From the NCBI GenBank assembly GCA_963764215.1, contig CAVXRS010000005.1, forward strand, positions 558,001-622,000: a stretch of DNA of 64,000 bases, in the 5' to 3' direction. Both the position numbers and the translations under genes were made by a program. Numbering within the stretch: position 1 is the stretch's first letter; every line of letters starts with the position of its first letter. Shown one piece after another: positions 9,555 to 17,794 of this stretch. The notes beneath the pieces are model-generated. The model did not search any database, was not told where the DNA came from, and worked only from the letters and a program-made list of their open reading frames with translations. The DNA is from JAFDWI01 sp963764215. GTDB taxonomy: Bacteria; Actinomycetota; Acidimicrobiia; Acidimicrobiales; Iamiaceae.

Positions 9555-11252
9555 ATGGGTGACGTGAACGAGACGGGACCGACTCCTGCGACGACCCGTT
9601 CCGATTGGGAACGGGCCTACCGCGACGGGGTGGACGAGGTGCTGCGGCCGCCGAACGACACGGGGCTGAACCGGCGGGCGATCTACGGGCCGTCCGAGGT
9701 GACGACCGCCGATCCGCAGGGGGAGCCGGATGCCCGCATCGGATGGCCGGGCTTCTACCCCTACACCCGAGGGCCCTACGCGTCGATGTACCACACCAAG
9801 GTCTGGACGATGCGCCAGTTCGCCGGGTTCGGCACACCGGTCGACACCAACGAGCGCTTCCGCACGATGCTCGCAAACGGTGGCAGTGGTCTGTCGACCG
9901 CTTTCGACCTGCCCACCCTCATGGGTCGTGATTCGGACGATCCGATGAGCGATGGCGAGGTCGGCAGGTGCGGGGTGGCGGTGGACACGCTCGCCGACAT
10001 GCGCGACCTGTTCGACGGGATCGACCTGGGTGAGGTCACCACGTCGATGACCATCAACGCACCGGCGGCGATCCTGCTGGCGATGTACGTCGCGGTCGCG
10101 GACGGCAACGGTACCGACCGCGCCGCGCTCGGCGGCACCCTGCAGAACGACATTCTCAAGGAGTACCAGGCCCAGAACGAGTTCATCTTTCCGCCGCGAC
10201 CGTCCATGCGCCTGGTGCGGGACACCCTCAGGTTCTGTGCGGCCGAAATGCCCCGGTGGCATCCGATCTCCATCTCGGGCTACCACATCCGGGAAGCCGG
10301 TTCGACCGCGGTGCAGGAGCTCGCCTTCACCCTCGCGAACGGTTTCGCCTACGTCGAGCTGGCCCGCCGTGCCGGACTCGACGTCGATGCCTTCGCGCCG
10401 CGCCTGAGCTTCTTCTTCAATGCGCACACCGACTTCTTCGCCGAGATCGCCAAGTACCGGGCGGCACGACGGATCTGGGCCCGCTGGATGCTCGAGCGCT
10501 ACGACGCCACCGAGCCGAACACGATGCGGATGCGGTTCCACACCCAGACCGCCGGCGTGTCACTCACTGCCCGGCAACCCGAGGTCAACATCGCGCGTAC
10601 GGCGATCGAGGCGCTCGCCGGAGTGTTGGGTGGAACCCAGAGTCTGCACACCAACTCCATGGACGAAGCCCTCGCACTGCCGACCGACAAGGCCGTGCGG
10701 ATCGCCCTGCGTACCCAACAGGTGATCGCCCACGAGACCGGCGTGACCGACGTGATCGACCCACTCGGCGGTTCCTGGTACGTCGAGTCCCTCACCGATG
10801 CGATGGAATCCGGGGCCGAGGAGATCTTCGCACACCTCGAGGAGATGGGACGCGGATCGATGCTCGACGGGGTGCTCGCCAGAGTCGACGACGGGTGGTT
10901 CGTCGACGAGATCGCCGAATCGTCCTATCAGACCGAACAGGCCGTGCAATCGGGCCGGCGGATCGTCGTCGGCGTGAACGCCTTCACCGACGGGAACGAC
11001 GACGCACAGCCCGACCTGTTGAAGATCGACGCCGAACACGAGCGCCGTCAGGTCAAACGCCTGGGCGAGGTGAAGGCCGACCGGGATTCGGCCGCGGTCG
11101 ACCGGGCGTTGAACGAGATCCGGACGGCCGCGGCGGAATCCGAGGCGAACGTCATGCCGGCGCTCATCTCCGCGGTGAAGGCGATGGCGACCGAAGGCGA
11201 GATCGTCGACGCCCTGGCCACGACATTCGGTCGGTACCGTCAACCGGCATGA
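9555..11252 (+). CDS. icmA: B12-dependent acyl-CoA mutase large subunit, isobutyryl-CoA mutase type
   Basis: The TIM-barrel subunit of the methylmalonyl-CoA mutase family carries out a radical carbon-skeleton rearrangement of an acyl-CoA. Its 565 residues match stand-alone IcmA large subunits and contain no C-terminal B12-binding domain, so a separate small subunit is needed; none is in the window. Substrate-determining positions are visible. The Tyr89 of methylmalonyl-CoA mutase is Phe89 here (WTMRQFAGFG), and its Arg207 is Gln207 (YQAQNEFIFPP). Phe/Gln is the isobutyryl-CoA mutase signature, Tyr/Arg that of methylmalonyl-CoA mutase, and Ile/Gln that of 2-hydroxyisobutyryl-CoA mutase. The symbol is assigned on these residues. 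Confidence 0.8.
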   Translation: MGDVNETGPTPATTRSDWERAYRDGVDEVLRPPNDTGLNRRAIYGPSEVTTADPQGEPDARIGWPGFYPYTRGPYASMYHTKVWTMRQFAGFGTPVDTNERFRTMLANGGSGLSTAFDLPTLMGRDSDDPMSDGEVGRCGVAVDTLADMRDLFDGIDLGEVTTSMTINAPAAILLAMYVAVADGNGTDRAALGGTLQNDILKEYQAQNEFIFPPRPSMRLVRDTLRFCAAEMPRWHPISISGYHIREAGSTAVQELAFTLANGFAYVELARRAGLDVDAFAPRLSFFFNAHTDFFAEIAKYRAARRIWARWMLERYDATEPNTMRMRFHTQTAGVSLTARQPEVNIARTAIEALAGVLGGTQSLHTNSMDEALALPTDKAVRIALRTQQVIAHETGVTDVIDPLGGSWYVESLTDAMESGAEEIFAHLEEMGRGSMLDGVLARVDDGWFVDEIAESSYQTEQAVQSGRRIVVGVNAFTDGNDDAQPDLLKIDAEHERRQVKRLGEVKADRDSAAVDRALNEIRTAAAESEANVMPALISAVKAMATEGEIVDALATTFGRYRQPA

Positions 11253-11368
11253 CGTGACGCTCGTCACGACCGCTACGAGCGCCGGTCGCAACAGGGTAAC
11301 GTCGGGTGACGGCCACCCGAAGGGGCAGCACGGGAGGCCGCAGTCGTCCGAGCGTCCGGGGGTCGTGC

Positions 11369-12247
11369 ATGCTCACCATCAGATTTCACGGAGTCCGGGG
11401 ATCGACCCCCTCACCCTGCGCACTGAACGAGCGCTACGGAGGGAACACGGCGTGTGTGAGCCTCGAACGACCCGACGCCGACCCGATCGTGTTCGATCTG
11501 GGGACCGGTCTGCGGAATCTGGGTGTTCACTGGCCGCACGACACCCCCTTTCGCGGTGCGGCGCTGGTGAGTCACCTGCACTGGGACCACATTCAAGGAC
11601 TTCCGTTCTTCGCTCCCATCCTCCGCGAGGGGTCGCGACTGGACATCTACGGTCCGGCGACCGAGGGGATGGACATGGCGACGGCGTTCGACCGGTTCAT
11701 GTGCCGGCCGTACTTTCCGGTCACCGTTGCCGATCTCGCCGGTACGATCGTCTTTCACGACGTCGAACCGGGGACCTTCACCATCGGTGACGCGCAGGTC
11801 ACGGTGGCCGAGGTCCCCCATGTCGGACTGACGCTGGGGTACCGGGTCGAGGTCGACGGTGTGCGGGTCGCCTACGTCTCGGATCATCAGCAACCCGGCG
11901 TGGACGATTTCACGGTCGCCACGTCGGTCGTCGAACTCTGCAGGGACGCCGATCTGCTGATCCACGATGCGCAGTACGACTCGAAAGGTTTCGCGGCCCG
12001 GTCGACCTGGGGGCACTGCACCGTCGACTTCGCCGTCGAGGTAGCGCTTCGGTCGAACGCCCGGCATCTGGTCCTGTTCCATCACGACCCGGCCCACGAC
12101 GATCGGCGTCTCGATCTGCTCCTCGAACAGGCGAGGCGACTGGTGCCCCACGACGCAGAGACCGAGGTGTCGCTCGCAGTCGAAGGCCGTGCCATCTCGC
12201 TGCACCGCGAGCCTGCCGTGCCTCGGCCCCGTTCCGGGGTCAGCTAG
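11369..12247 (+). CDS. MBL-fold metallohydrolase (PhnP/RNase Z-like)
   Basis: Metallo-beta-lactamase-fold hydrolase of 292 residues. The zinc motif HLHWDH is in SHLHWDHIQGLPFFAP near residue 74. Later ligands are visible in AEVPHVGLTLGY, VAYVSDHQQPG and VLFHHDPAHDD. The N-terminus LTIRFHGVRGSTPSP, followed by YGGNTACVSL, is typical of a PhnP-like branch often annotated as phosphodiesterases. The ATG at 11369 is chosen because the fold begins right after it; an in-frame upstream extension of 21 residues is Arg/Ser-rich and unlikely. The substrate is unknown. Confidence 0.8.
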   Translation: MLTIRFHGVRGSTPSPCALNERYGGNTACVSLERPDADPIVFDLGTGLRNLGVHWPHDTPFRGAALVSHLHWDHIQGLPFFAPILREGSRLDIYGPATEGMDMATAFDRFMCRPYFPVTVADLAGTIVFHDVEPGTFTIGDAQVTVAEVPHVGLTLGYRVEVDGVRVAYVSDHQQPGVDDFTVATSVVELCRDADLLIHDAQYDSKGFAARSTWGHCTVDFAVEVALRSNARHLVLFHHDPAHDDRRLDLLLEQARRLVPHDAETEVSLAVEGRAISLHREPAVPRPRSGVS

Positions 12248-12283
12248 CCTCGCCGGGGTCCGCGACTCCCGGGGGAGCCTGCA

Positions 12284-12790
12284 TTGTCCGATCCGTACGA
12301 ACCGTCCAGTGGCGGCTTCGATGCCGCCGAATTCCGTCGGGTGCTCGGCCACGTTCCGACGGGGGTGACCGTGGTGACGGCGCAGTGCGACGGGCAGCCC
12401 GTGGGGCTTGCGGTGGGCACGTTCTTCTCGGTCTCGTTGGAACCGCCGATGGTCGGTTTCTGTGCGGCGAAAACCTCGACGAGCTATCCGAATGTCGAAG
12501 TGTCGGGAACGTTCTGTGCGAACGTGCTGGCGGCCGATCAGGAGTCGGTGTCGCGCGTGTTCGCATCGAGCGGTGCGGACAAGTTCCGCGGTCTGGGATG
12601 GCGGCCGAGTGCCGACACCGGTTCGCCGATGGTCGCGGGGGCGCTCGCCTGGATCGACTGTCGGATCGTGTCGGTGACCGATGCCGGCGACCATGTCATC
12701 GTCCTGGGCGAGGTGCTCAGCCTGGAGGCATCGCGGGACGCCGCTCCGCTGGTCTTCTTCCGGGGTGGTTACCACTCGATCGGCGTCTGA
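12284..12790 (+). CDS. Flavin reductase family protein
   Basis: FMN-binding split-barrel protein of 168 residues, similar to the NAD(P)H:flavin reductases that supply reduced flavin to two-component monooxygenases. Visible motifs are FRRVLGHVPTGVTVVTA near the N-terminus, GTFFSVSLEPPMVGFC (flavin-binding region) and the C-terminal FFRGGYHSIG. The start is TTG, supported by GGGGGAG at 12271-12277. A -10-like TAGCCT lies at 12245-12250. No monooxygenase partner is adjacent, so its partner is unknown. Confidence 0.85.
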   Translation: MSDPYEPSSGGFDAAEFRRVLGHVPTGVTVVTAQCDGQPVGLAVGTFFSVSLEPPMVGFCAAKTSTSYPNVEVSGTFCANVLAADQESVSRVFASSGADKFRGLGWRPSADTGSPMVAGALAWIDCRIVSVTDAGDHVIVLGEVLSLEASRDAAPLVFFRGGYHSIGV

Positions 12791-12817
12791 GACCCCGTTG
12801 CCGCTTCGCGTCTCCGA

Positions 12818-12823
12818 TACGGT
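12818..12823 (+). promoter_or_regulatory. -10 box of the gamma-carbonic anhydrase gene (probable leaderless promoter)
   Basis: TACGGT, 7 nt before the ATG at 12831; no Shine-Dalgarno sequence is present. Confidence 0.45.
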
Positions 12824-12830
12824 GACGGCG

Positions 12831-13349
12831 ATGCCGATCTATGCCCTGGGGGACCAGGCCCCCCAGATCCATCCGGAAGCCTATGTGTCACCGGACGCGG
12901 TGATCATCGGATCGGTCGTTCTCGGCGCCGAGGCCTCGGTGTGGCCGTCAGCGGTGATCCGCGGTGACGACGGCGAGATCGTGGTCGGGCCCCGCACCTC
13001 CATCCAGGACGGCGCCGTACTGCACACCACCGCGGTGACTCCCACCACGGTCGGCGCCGATTGCGTGGTCGGACACCTTGCCCACCTGGAGGGTTGCACG
13101 GTCCACGACGGCGCGCTCATCGGCTCACAATCGGTGGTGCTGCACAATGCGATCGTCGAGTCCGGCGCACTGGTGGGTGCCGGCGCCCTGGTCCCGAACA
13201 ACATGGTCGTTCCCGCGCGTGCCATGGCGCTCGGGGTGCCGGCGAAGGTCCGTGAGGACGCCGCGTCCGGTGCGTTGATCGCACTGAGCGCGCAGTCCTA
13301 TGTCGAACGGTCGCGTCGGTTCCGTGTCGATCTTCGCCGCGTGGATTGA
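12831..13349 (+). CDS. Gamma-carbonic anhydrase family protein
   Basis: The 172-residue left-handed beta-helix protein has hexapeptide repeats of the form (V/I)GxxxxI/V from about residue 18. The three metal-ligand histidines are in place: VLHTTAV, and the pair in GHLAHLEGC. These suggest a zinc or iron site at the trimer interface as in Cam/PaaY-type proteins. The reaction would be CO2 hydration, but many members have unproven activity. The ATG at 12831 is chosen because the preceding codons overlap the flavin reductase gene in another frame. Confidence 0.88.
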   Translation: MPIYALGDQAPQIHPEAYVSPDAVIIGSVVLGAEASVWPSAVIRGDDGEIVVGPRTSIQDGAVLHTTAVTPTTVGADCVVGHLAHLEGCTVHDGALIGSQSVVLHNAIVESGALVGAGALVPNNMVVPARAMALGVPAKVREDAASGALIALSAQSYVERSRRFRVDLRRVD

Positions 13350-13369
13350 CACGACGCTGGTCGGATTGC

Positions 13370-15688
13370 TCAGCCCGCCGGTCGGGGGGCGACGAGAGAC
13401 AGACCCCCATCGGCCTGCTCGGCCTTCGCCCACTCGGTGGTTTCGTCGTCGTCGGTGAGCAGGACGATCTGCGTCACGTTCGCAACTTCTCCGACCGCGT
13501 GAAGAAGACGCTTCTTCAGGTCCGATTCGAGGGCCGCGAAGGGATCGTCGAGGATGGCCGGTGAAGGTTCGAGTTCGCCGGTGGGCCAGGTCGGACGATG
13601 CTGGAGCAGCGTCGCGACCAGGTGGTCGACCGGCCGTTCGACGACCACGCGCGCATCGGAGGTCAGGGAGTGTTCGAGGCCCTGGATGTGCTGCTCGACC
13701 TTTTCGAGTCGCCGCTGCATACTGGAATCGTCGACGACTTCGTCGGCTGCGATCCGGGCACTGAGTTCGTCGCGCCGGCGACGGAGATCGGCCACGTCGG
13801 CGGTGTCGTCATGGTCTGGATGGGGGAATTGGGGAGCGGGCTGCGCGAGTTCGGATTCGAGACGCTCCATGTCGGCGACCAGCGCGGGTCGGTCCGCGCC
13901 TTCATCCCTGAGCTTCTCGCGTTGCATGGCTGCGTCCAGCTCCCGTCCGAACGCGCTGATTCGGGTGGTGAGGTTGCCCGTTTCGAATCCCAGTGTGGTG
14001 AGCTGGGACTCGAGGTGGGTCGTCAACTTGCGTTCGACCTCCACGGCGTCGTCGAGCTCGATCTGCAACCGGGCATGGCGGCCCTCTTTGACCCGTCGGT
14101 CGAGGGCCGTCGACAGCGAATCGGTGTCGATGGTCAGTCCGAACGGGGAGAGCAGTGGGGAGAGTTGTCGGGATTCGTGGGAGATCTCGGCCTTGAGCCG
14201 TTCCAGGCGTCGGCGCACCGAAGCCGGCCCCGATTCACTCCGTTCCGGGTCCGTCGCGGCAATCCATGCCGCCACGGACTTCTCGAGGTGCCCTGCATCT
14301 TCCGGTGAGATGTGACCGACCAGTTCGTGCCAGTCCTGCATCGCGTGCTGGTAGTCCTCGATCAGCCGGTCGGCCCGTCGCCAGCGTTCGCTCTCCGGGT
14401 CGTCGCGGAACCGGTGGCGGTACTCGGCGATCTCGCTCGCTCCGACCTTTGCGAGTGCGCTGTCGTGTCGTTGTCTGGCCTTGTGGACCGCGAGCTTCGG
14501 ACGGGCGATGAACAAGCCGATGCTGGCGATGGTGAGTAACAGCAGGGCCGGTATCGCCATGAGGTAGAGGTCGGTGATCACCAACATGCCGGCGATGCAG
14601 GCGCTGACCGTGGCCAGGAGGATCCCCCGGGTCCAGTCGTGGTCGGCTCGTTCGACGGCCTCGTCGAGGTCGGACTTGGTCTGCTCGACGTAGTCGCGTT
14701 CGCCCGGGTCTTCCAGCGCCAGGCGGGCTTCGTCGGCTTCTGCGGCCTGGAGAGCATCGGTGGCCATGACCACGTTGCGATGCGTCATCCACAACGTTTC
14801 CTGGTCCACGGTTGCGAGCACGAGGACCCTGGTGTCCGCCGGGGTTGCGAGCCTCGGAGCCTCCAGCGCCGTGTCGAGCTCGATCTGGAGCGCGTCGCGT
14901 TGGGCGAGCAGGTGTTCGTGATCGTGCACGGCCCGGGCGAGCGTGGCGGGGATCGCATCGGGAACGTCGACCAATTCGGCCAGCTGATCAGGTTCGATGC
15001 GGGGCTGGTCACCGACCTGGGTTCGCAGGACGTCGAGCCGTTCACTGACCTCGGACCACTGGTCGGCGAGGTGTTGGATCTCCATCGTCGAGTCGACCAG
15101 CGCCCGGTCGCGGGAACGTCGATTCGCGGGTGCATCGACCGCGGCCAACGCGGCGCGGACCCCTTCGAGCTCGACGAGTGCCCGGGCCCGCCGGTGGGTG
15201 TAGCGATCCATCTCGCTGCCCAGCTCCGCGAGTCTGGCCTCGAGCCGGTGAAGCTCGTCGAGGAGTGCGGCATGTTGCCGGTTGCGCCGTTGGACTTGGG
15301 TGACCTGCGTGCGGAGTTCGGCCGCTTGTCGCCGTGCGCTCTGGAGCTCGCTCTGGAGTGCGAGTTGACCCGGATCGTCACTCGGTCGGGGAAGGCCCAG
15401 GTCTTCGGCACTCACCTCGATCAGGTTCTTCATGCGGGAAGCCGTGCCCAGATCGGCGAAACCGGGGTCGGGGGGGTCGGTCGGGTCCCCCACGGTGTTC
15501 GTGCGCCCGCTCGCATCGACCAGTGAGATGCGGGCGCCGGGCACCGCGCCGACCGTCGCCCCGGCGATGGCCCCGATGATCGCCTGACGTTGGACACCCG
15601 AGAGGCCCGCAAGGACGGTCAGGCGCGGGTGGAACCCGATTCGCAGCTCGCTGTCAGCGAGCGGTAGGGACAGTTCTTCGTACCGCAC
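13370..15688 (-). CDS. Membrane-anchored SMC/RecN-like coiled-coil protein with degenerate P-loop
   Basis: The 772-residue protein has an ABC-ATPase-like head split around long coiled coils. The N-terminus HPRLTVLAGLSGVQRQAIIG lies where a Walker A should be, but has Gln-Arg-Gln in place of Gly-Lys-Ser/Thr. The C-terminus has a Walker B-like PAILDDPF and a following strand QIVLLTDDDETTEW. Two adjacent hydrophobic segments (around 360-405, ILLATVSACIAGMLVITDL and LMAIPALLLLTIASIGLFIA) sit between the coiled coils. The layout recalls YhaN/AAA_27-type proteins. ATP hydrolysis is doubtful. The GTG start has AGGAG 6 nt upstream. It is divergent from the ABC exporter operon. Confidence 0.7.
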   Translation of the reverse strand: MRYEELSLPLADSELRIGFHPRLTVLAGLSGVQRQAIIGAIAGATVGAVPGARISLVDASGRTNTVGDPTDPPDPGFADLGTASRMKNLIEVSAEDLGLPRPSDDPGQLALQSELQSARRQAAELRTQVTQVQRRNRQHAALLDELHRLEARLAELGSEMDRYTHRRARALVELEGVRAALAAVDAPANRRSRDRALVDSTMEIQHLADQWSEVSERLDVLRTQVGDQPRIEPDQLAELVDVPDAIPATLARAVHDHEHLLAQRDALQIELDTALEAPRLATPADTRVLVLATVDQETLWMTHRNVVMATDALQAAEADEARLALEDPGERDYVEQTKSDLDEAVERADHDWTRGILLATVSACIAGMLVITDLYLMAIPALLLLTIASIGLFIARPKLAVHKARQRHDSALAKVGASEIAEYRHRFRDDPESERWRRADRLIEDYQHAMQDWHELVGHISPEDAGHLEKSVAAWIAATDPERSESGPASVRRRLERLKAEISHESRQLSPLLSPFGLTIDTDSLSTALDRRVKEGRHARLQIELDDAVEVERKLTTHLESQLTTLGFETGNLTTRISAFGRELDAAMQREKLRDEGADRPALVADMERLESELAQPAPQFPHPDHDDTADVADLRRRRDELSARIAADEVVDDSSMQRRLEKVEQHIQGLEHSLTSDARVVVERPVDHLVATLLQHRPTWPTGELEPSPAILDDPFAALESDLKKRLLHAVGEVANVTQIVLLTDDDETTEWAKAEQADGGLSLVAPRPAG

Positions 15689-15795
15689 GGCGCGCTCCTG
15701 GAAGCTTCTGTGAACGTATCGGCATGTCCGGCCGTCGACCTGTAGGACTTTCGGCCTAGGCCAGATGACCCTGGCCCACGCGTGGTCAAACCGTC

Positions 15796-15825
15796 TTGAG
15801 CAGAGTTCCCGCGGCTCGTTAGGAT
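15796..15825 (+). promoter_or_regulatory. Sigma70-type promoter of the ABC exporter operon
   Basis: TTGAGC at 15796-15801 and TAGGAT at 15820-15825 are separated by 18 nt. The box pair points at the ABC exporter genes and gives a leader of about 75 nt. Confidence 0.6.
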
Positions 15826-15907
15826 CTTGACCCGCAGGTCAGGCCGCGGCCTGTTCGGGTTCGGAGTCGCGTCCACGAGCCGATCGGTCACACCCCGGTG
15901 ATCAGTC

Positions 15908-17794
15908 GTGGCCGGACCGAACTTGGTGAGCGCCGGCATTGAAGGACCGTTGACGACCGAAGCAGACACTTCATCGAACCGCATGGGTTGGCAACTGCTG
16001 CGTCGGCAGATCCGGATTCAACGCGCCGGTTTCGTCCTCGGCATCGGCGCCGGAGTCATCTGGACCGCGGCGAAGATCACGATCCCGACGCTGATTCAGG
16101 CAGGGATCGACAACGGCATCGACGCCCGGGACTCCCGCAAGGTGATCCAGTGGGGCGTCCTGATCGCCCTGACGGGCATCGTGTCGGGGGTCTTCACCGG
16201 CGTGAGGCGCTACTTCGCGTTCCGCGAAGCGCGGTGGGCCGAAGCCGATCTCCGGCACCGGATGTTCGCGCATCTCCAGCAACTGCATTTCTCCTACCAC
16301 GACGATGCCCGCACCGGTCAGCTCATGAGCCGGGGCAACACCGATCTGCAACAGATCGTGAACTTCCTGGTGCTGATTCCCCTGACCGTCGCCAACCTGC
16401 TCACCACGATCGGGGCGATCATCCTGATGGTCCGGATGGACTGGCGACTCACGGTCCTCGCGGCGGGAAGTCTCCCGGCACTCAACTTCCTCGCCAGACG
16501 TTTCACCAAGCAGCTCCAACCCGCCGCGCTGGGCATCCAGCGTGAGTCGGCAGCGCTGGCAGAGGTCGTCGAGGAGAGCGTGGCCGGTGTTCGGGTCGTC
16601 AAAGGATTCGGTTCCGAACCGACCCAGGCGGCGGCCCTGCGGGGCGCGGCGGGCGAACTGTACGACCAGGCGATCGACACGGCCTGGATCCGGGCCCGGT
16701 TCGTGCCGCTGCTCGACCTGCTCCCGGTCATCGGACTGGTGCTGGTGATGCTCTACGGGGGCCATCTGGTGATCGACGGTCGCCTGACCCTCGGGGAGTT
16801 GGTGGCCTTCAACGCCTATGTGGTGCTGCTCATCTGGCCGCTGCGCATGTTGGGGGGCATCCTCACCCAGGCGCAACGTGCCGCCGTTTCCGCGAAGCGG
16901 GTCGCCGAAGTGCTCGCGGTCGCACCGTTGGTCGTCGATCCGCCTCGGCCCGAGAAGATGCCGCCCGGCAAGGGCCGTGTCGACTTCCGCGGGGTCACCT
17001 TCGGCTACCCGTCATCGGATCACCCGGTCCTGGCCGATCTCGATCTGACGATCGAAGCGGGGGAATCGGTGGCCCTGGTCGGGGCGACCGGTTCGGGCAA
17101 GTCCACGGTCGCCAAGTTGATTCCGCGTTTCTACGATCCCCAGCGCGGCACGGTGAGCATCGACGGCGTCGATGTGGCTCGGGCGTCGTTGCGCGAGGTG
17201 CGCCGCAGCGTGGGCATCGTCTTCGAGGACACGTTCCTGTTCAGTGACACGATCGCCGCGAACATCGCCTTCGCCGATCCCGAAGCAACGATGGCCCAGG
17301 TCGAGCGGGCGGCCCGCCTGGCCGGCGCGAGCGAATTCATCACCGGCCTGGCCGAGGGCTACGACACCGAGATCGGCGAACGGGGCTTCTCGCTTTCGGG
17401 CGGACAGCGTCAGCGCATCGCGATCGCCCGCGCGATCCTGGCGGACCCGCGCGTGCTCATCCTGGACGACGCCACCTCGGCGGTGGATCCGTCCAAGGAA
17501 CACGAGATCCGAGCCGCGCTTGAGGAGGTCATGGGCGGACGGACGACGATCGTCATCGCACATCGTCCGGCGACGATCGCGCTGGCCGACCGGGTGGTGC
17601 TGATCGACGATGGAAGAGTCGTCGCCACCGGGGATCACACCGATCTGCTCGCTTCGAACGCCAGGTACCGCGAGGTTCTGGCCGCCGCGGAGGCAGCGGC
17701 CGAGCACCGGAGTCATCTTGTCGGTGTCAGAGCCCCTGTCGGTGCCGTCGACGGCGACGGCGACGGAGACGGCGACGGAGAGGACGAGCGATGA
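15908..17794 (+). CDS. ABC exporter half-transporter with non-canonical ATP site (subunit 1)
   Basis: The protein has six transmembrane helices (about 35-320) followed by an ATPase domain. Walker A is GATGSGKST and the signature is the canonical SLSGGQRQR. The catalytic Glu after Walker B is Asp (LILDDATSA) and the Q-loop Gln is Glu (IVFEDTFLF). These changes match the degenerate-site subunit of heterodimeric exporters such as BmrCD or TM287/288. The partner is the next gene, overlapping by 4 nt. The C-terminus ends in a Gly-Asp repeat. The GTG start is weakly supported, and an ATG at 15983 is possible. The substrate is unknown. Confidence 0.88.
   Translation: MAGPNLVSAGIEGPLTTEADTSSNRMGWQLLRRQIRIQRAGFVLGIGAGVIWTAAKITIPTLIQAGIDNGIDARDSRKVIQWGVLIALTGIVSGVFTGVRRYFAFREARWAEADLRHRMFAHLQQLHFSYHDDARTGQLMSRGNTDLQQIVNFLVLIPLTVANLLTTIGAIILMVRMDWRLTVLAAGSLPALNFLARRFTKQLQPAALGIQRESAALAEVVEESVAGVRVVKGFGSEPTQAAALRGAAGELYDQAIDTAWIRARFVPLLDLLPVIGLVLVMLYGGHLVIDGRLTLGELVAFNAYVVLLIWPLRMLGGILTQAQRAAVSAKRVAEVLAVAPLVVDPPRPEKMPPGKGRVDFRGVTFGYPSSDHPVLADLDLTIEAGESVALVGATGSGKSTVAKLIPRFYDPQRGTVSIDGVDVARASLREVRRSVGIVFEDTFLFSDTIAANIAFADPEATMAQVERAARLAGASEFITGLAEGYDTEIGERGFSLSGGQRQRIAIARAILADPRVLILDDATSAVDPSKEHEIRAALEEVMGGRTTIVIAHRPATIALADRVVLIDDGRVVATGDHTDLLASNARYREVLAAAEAAAEHRSHLVGVRAPVGAVDGDGDGDGDGEDER
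17750..17788 (+). repeat. GACGGC/GACGGA short tandem repeat at the 3' end of the first ABC gene
   Basis: About six imperfect hexanucleotide units encode the tail GDGDGDGDGEDE of subunit 1. The repeat is directly followed by the overlapping start of subunit 2, so a change in repeat number that is not a multiple of 3 would alter the coupled junction. Confidence 0.7.

Noticed and set aside
9555..11252. Call as methylmalonyl-CoA mutase alpha subunit
   Set aside because: The substrate residues are Phe and Gln instead of Tyr and Arg and the B12 domain is absent.
12681..12830. N-terminal extension of the carbonic anhydrase frame
   Set aside because: It overlaps the flavin reductase gene in a shadow frame and is Ser/Arg-rich; the hexapeptide fold begins at the ATG at 12831.
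13554..14315. Serine-rich plus-strand open frame opposite the SMC-like gene
   Set aside because: Composition is the antisense of a GC-rich coiled-coil gene; there is no ribosome-binding site and no homologous pattern.
17750..17788. Repeat tract considered as CRISPR-like
   Set aside because: Units are 6 bp without spacers and lie inside a coding region.
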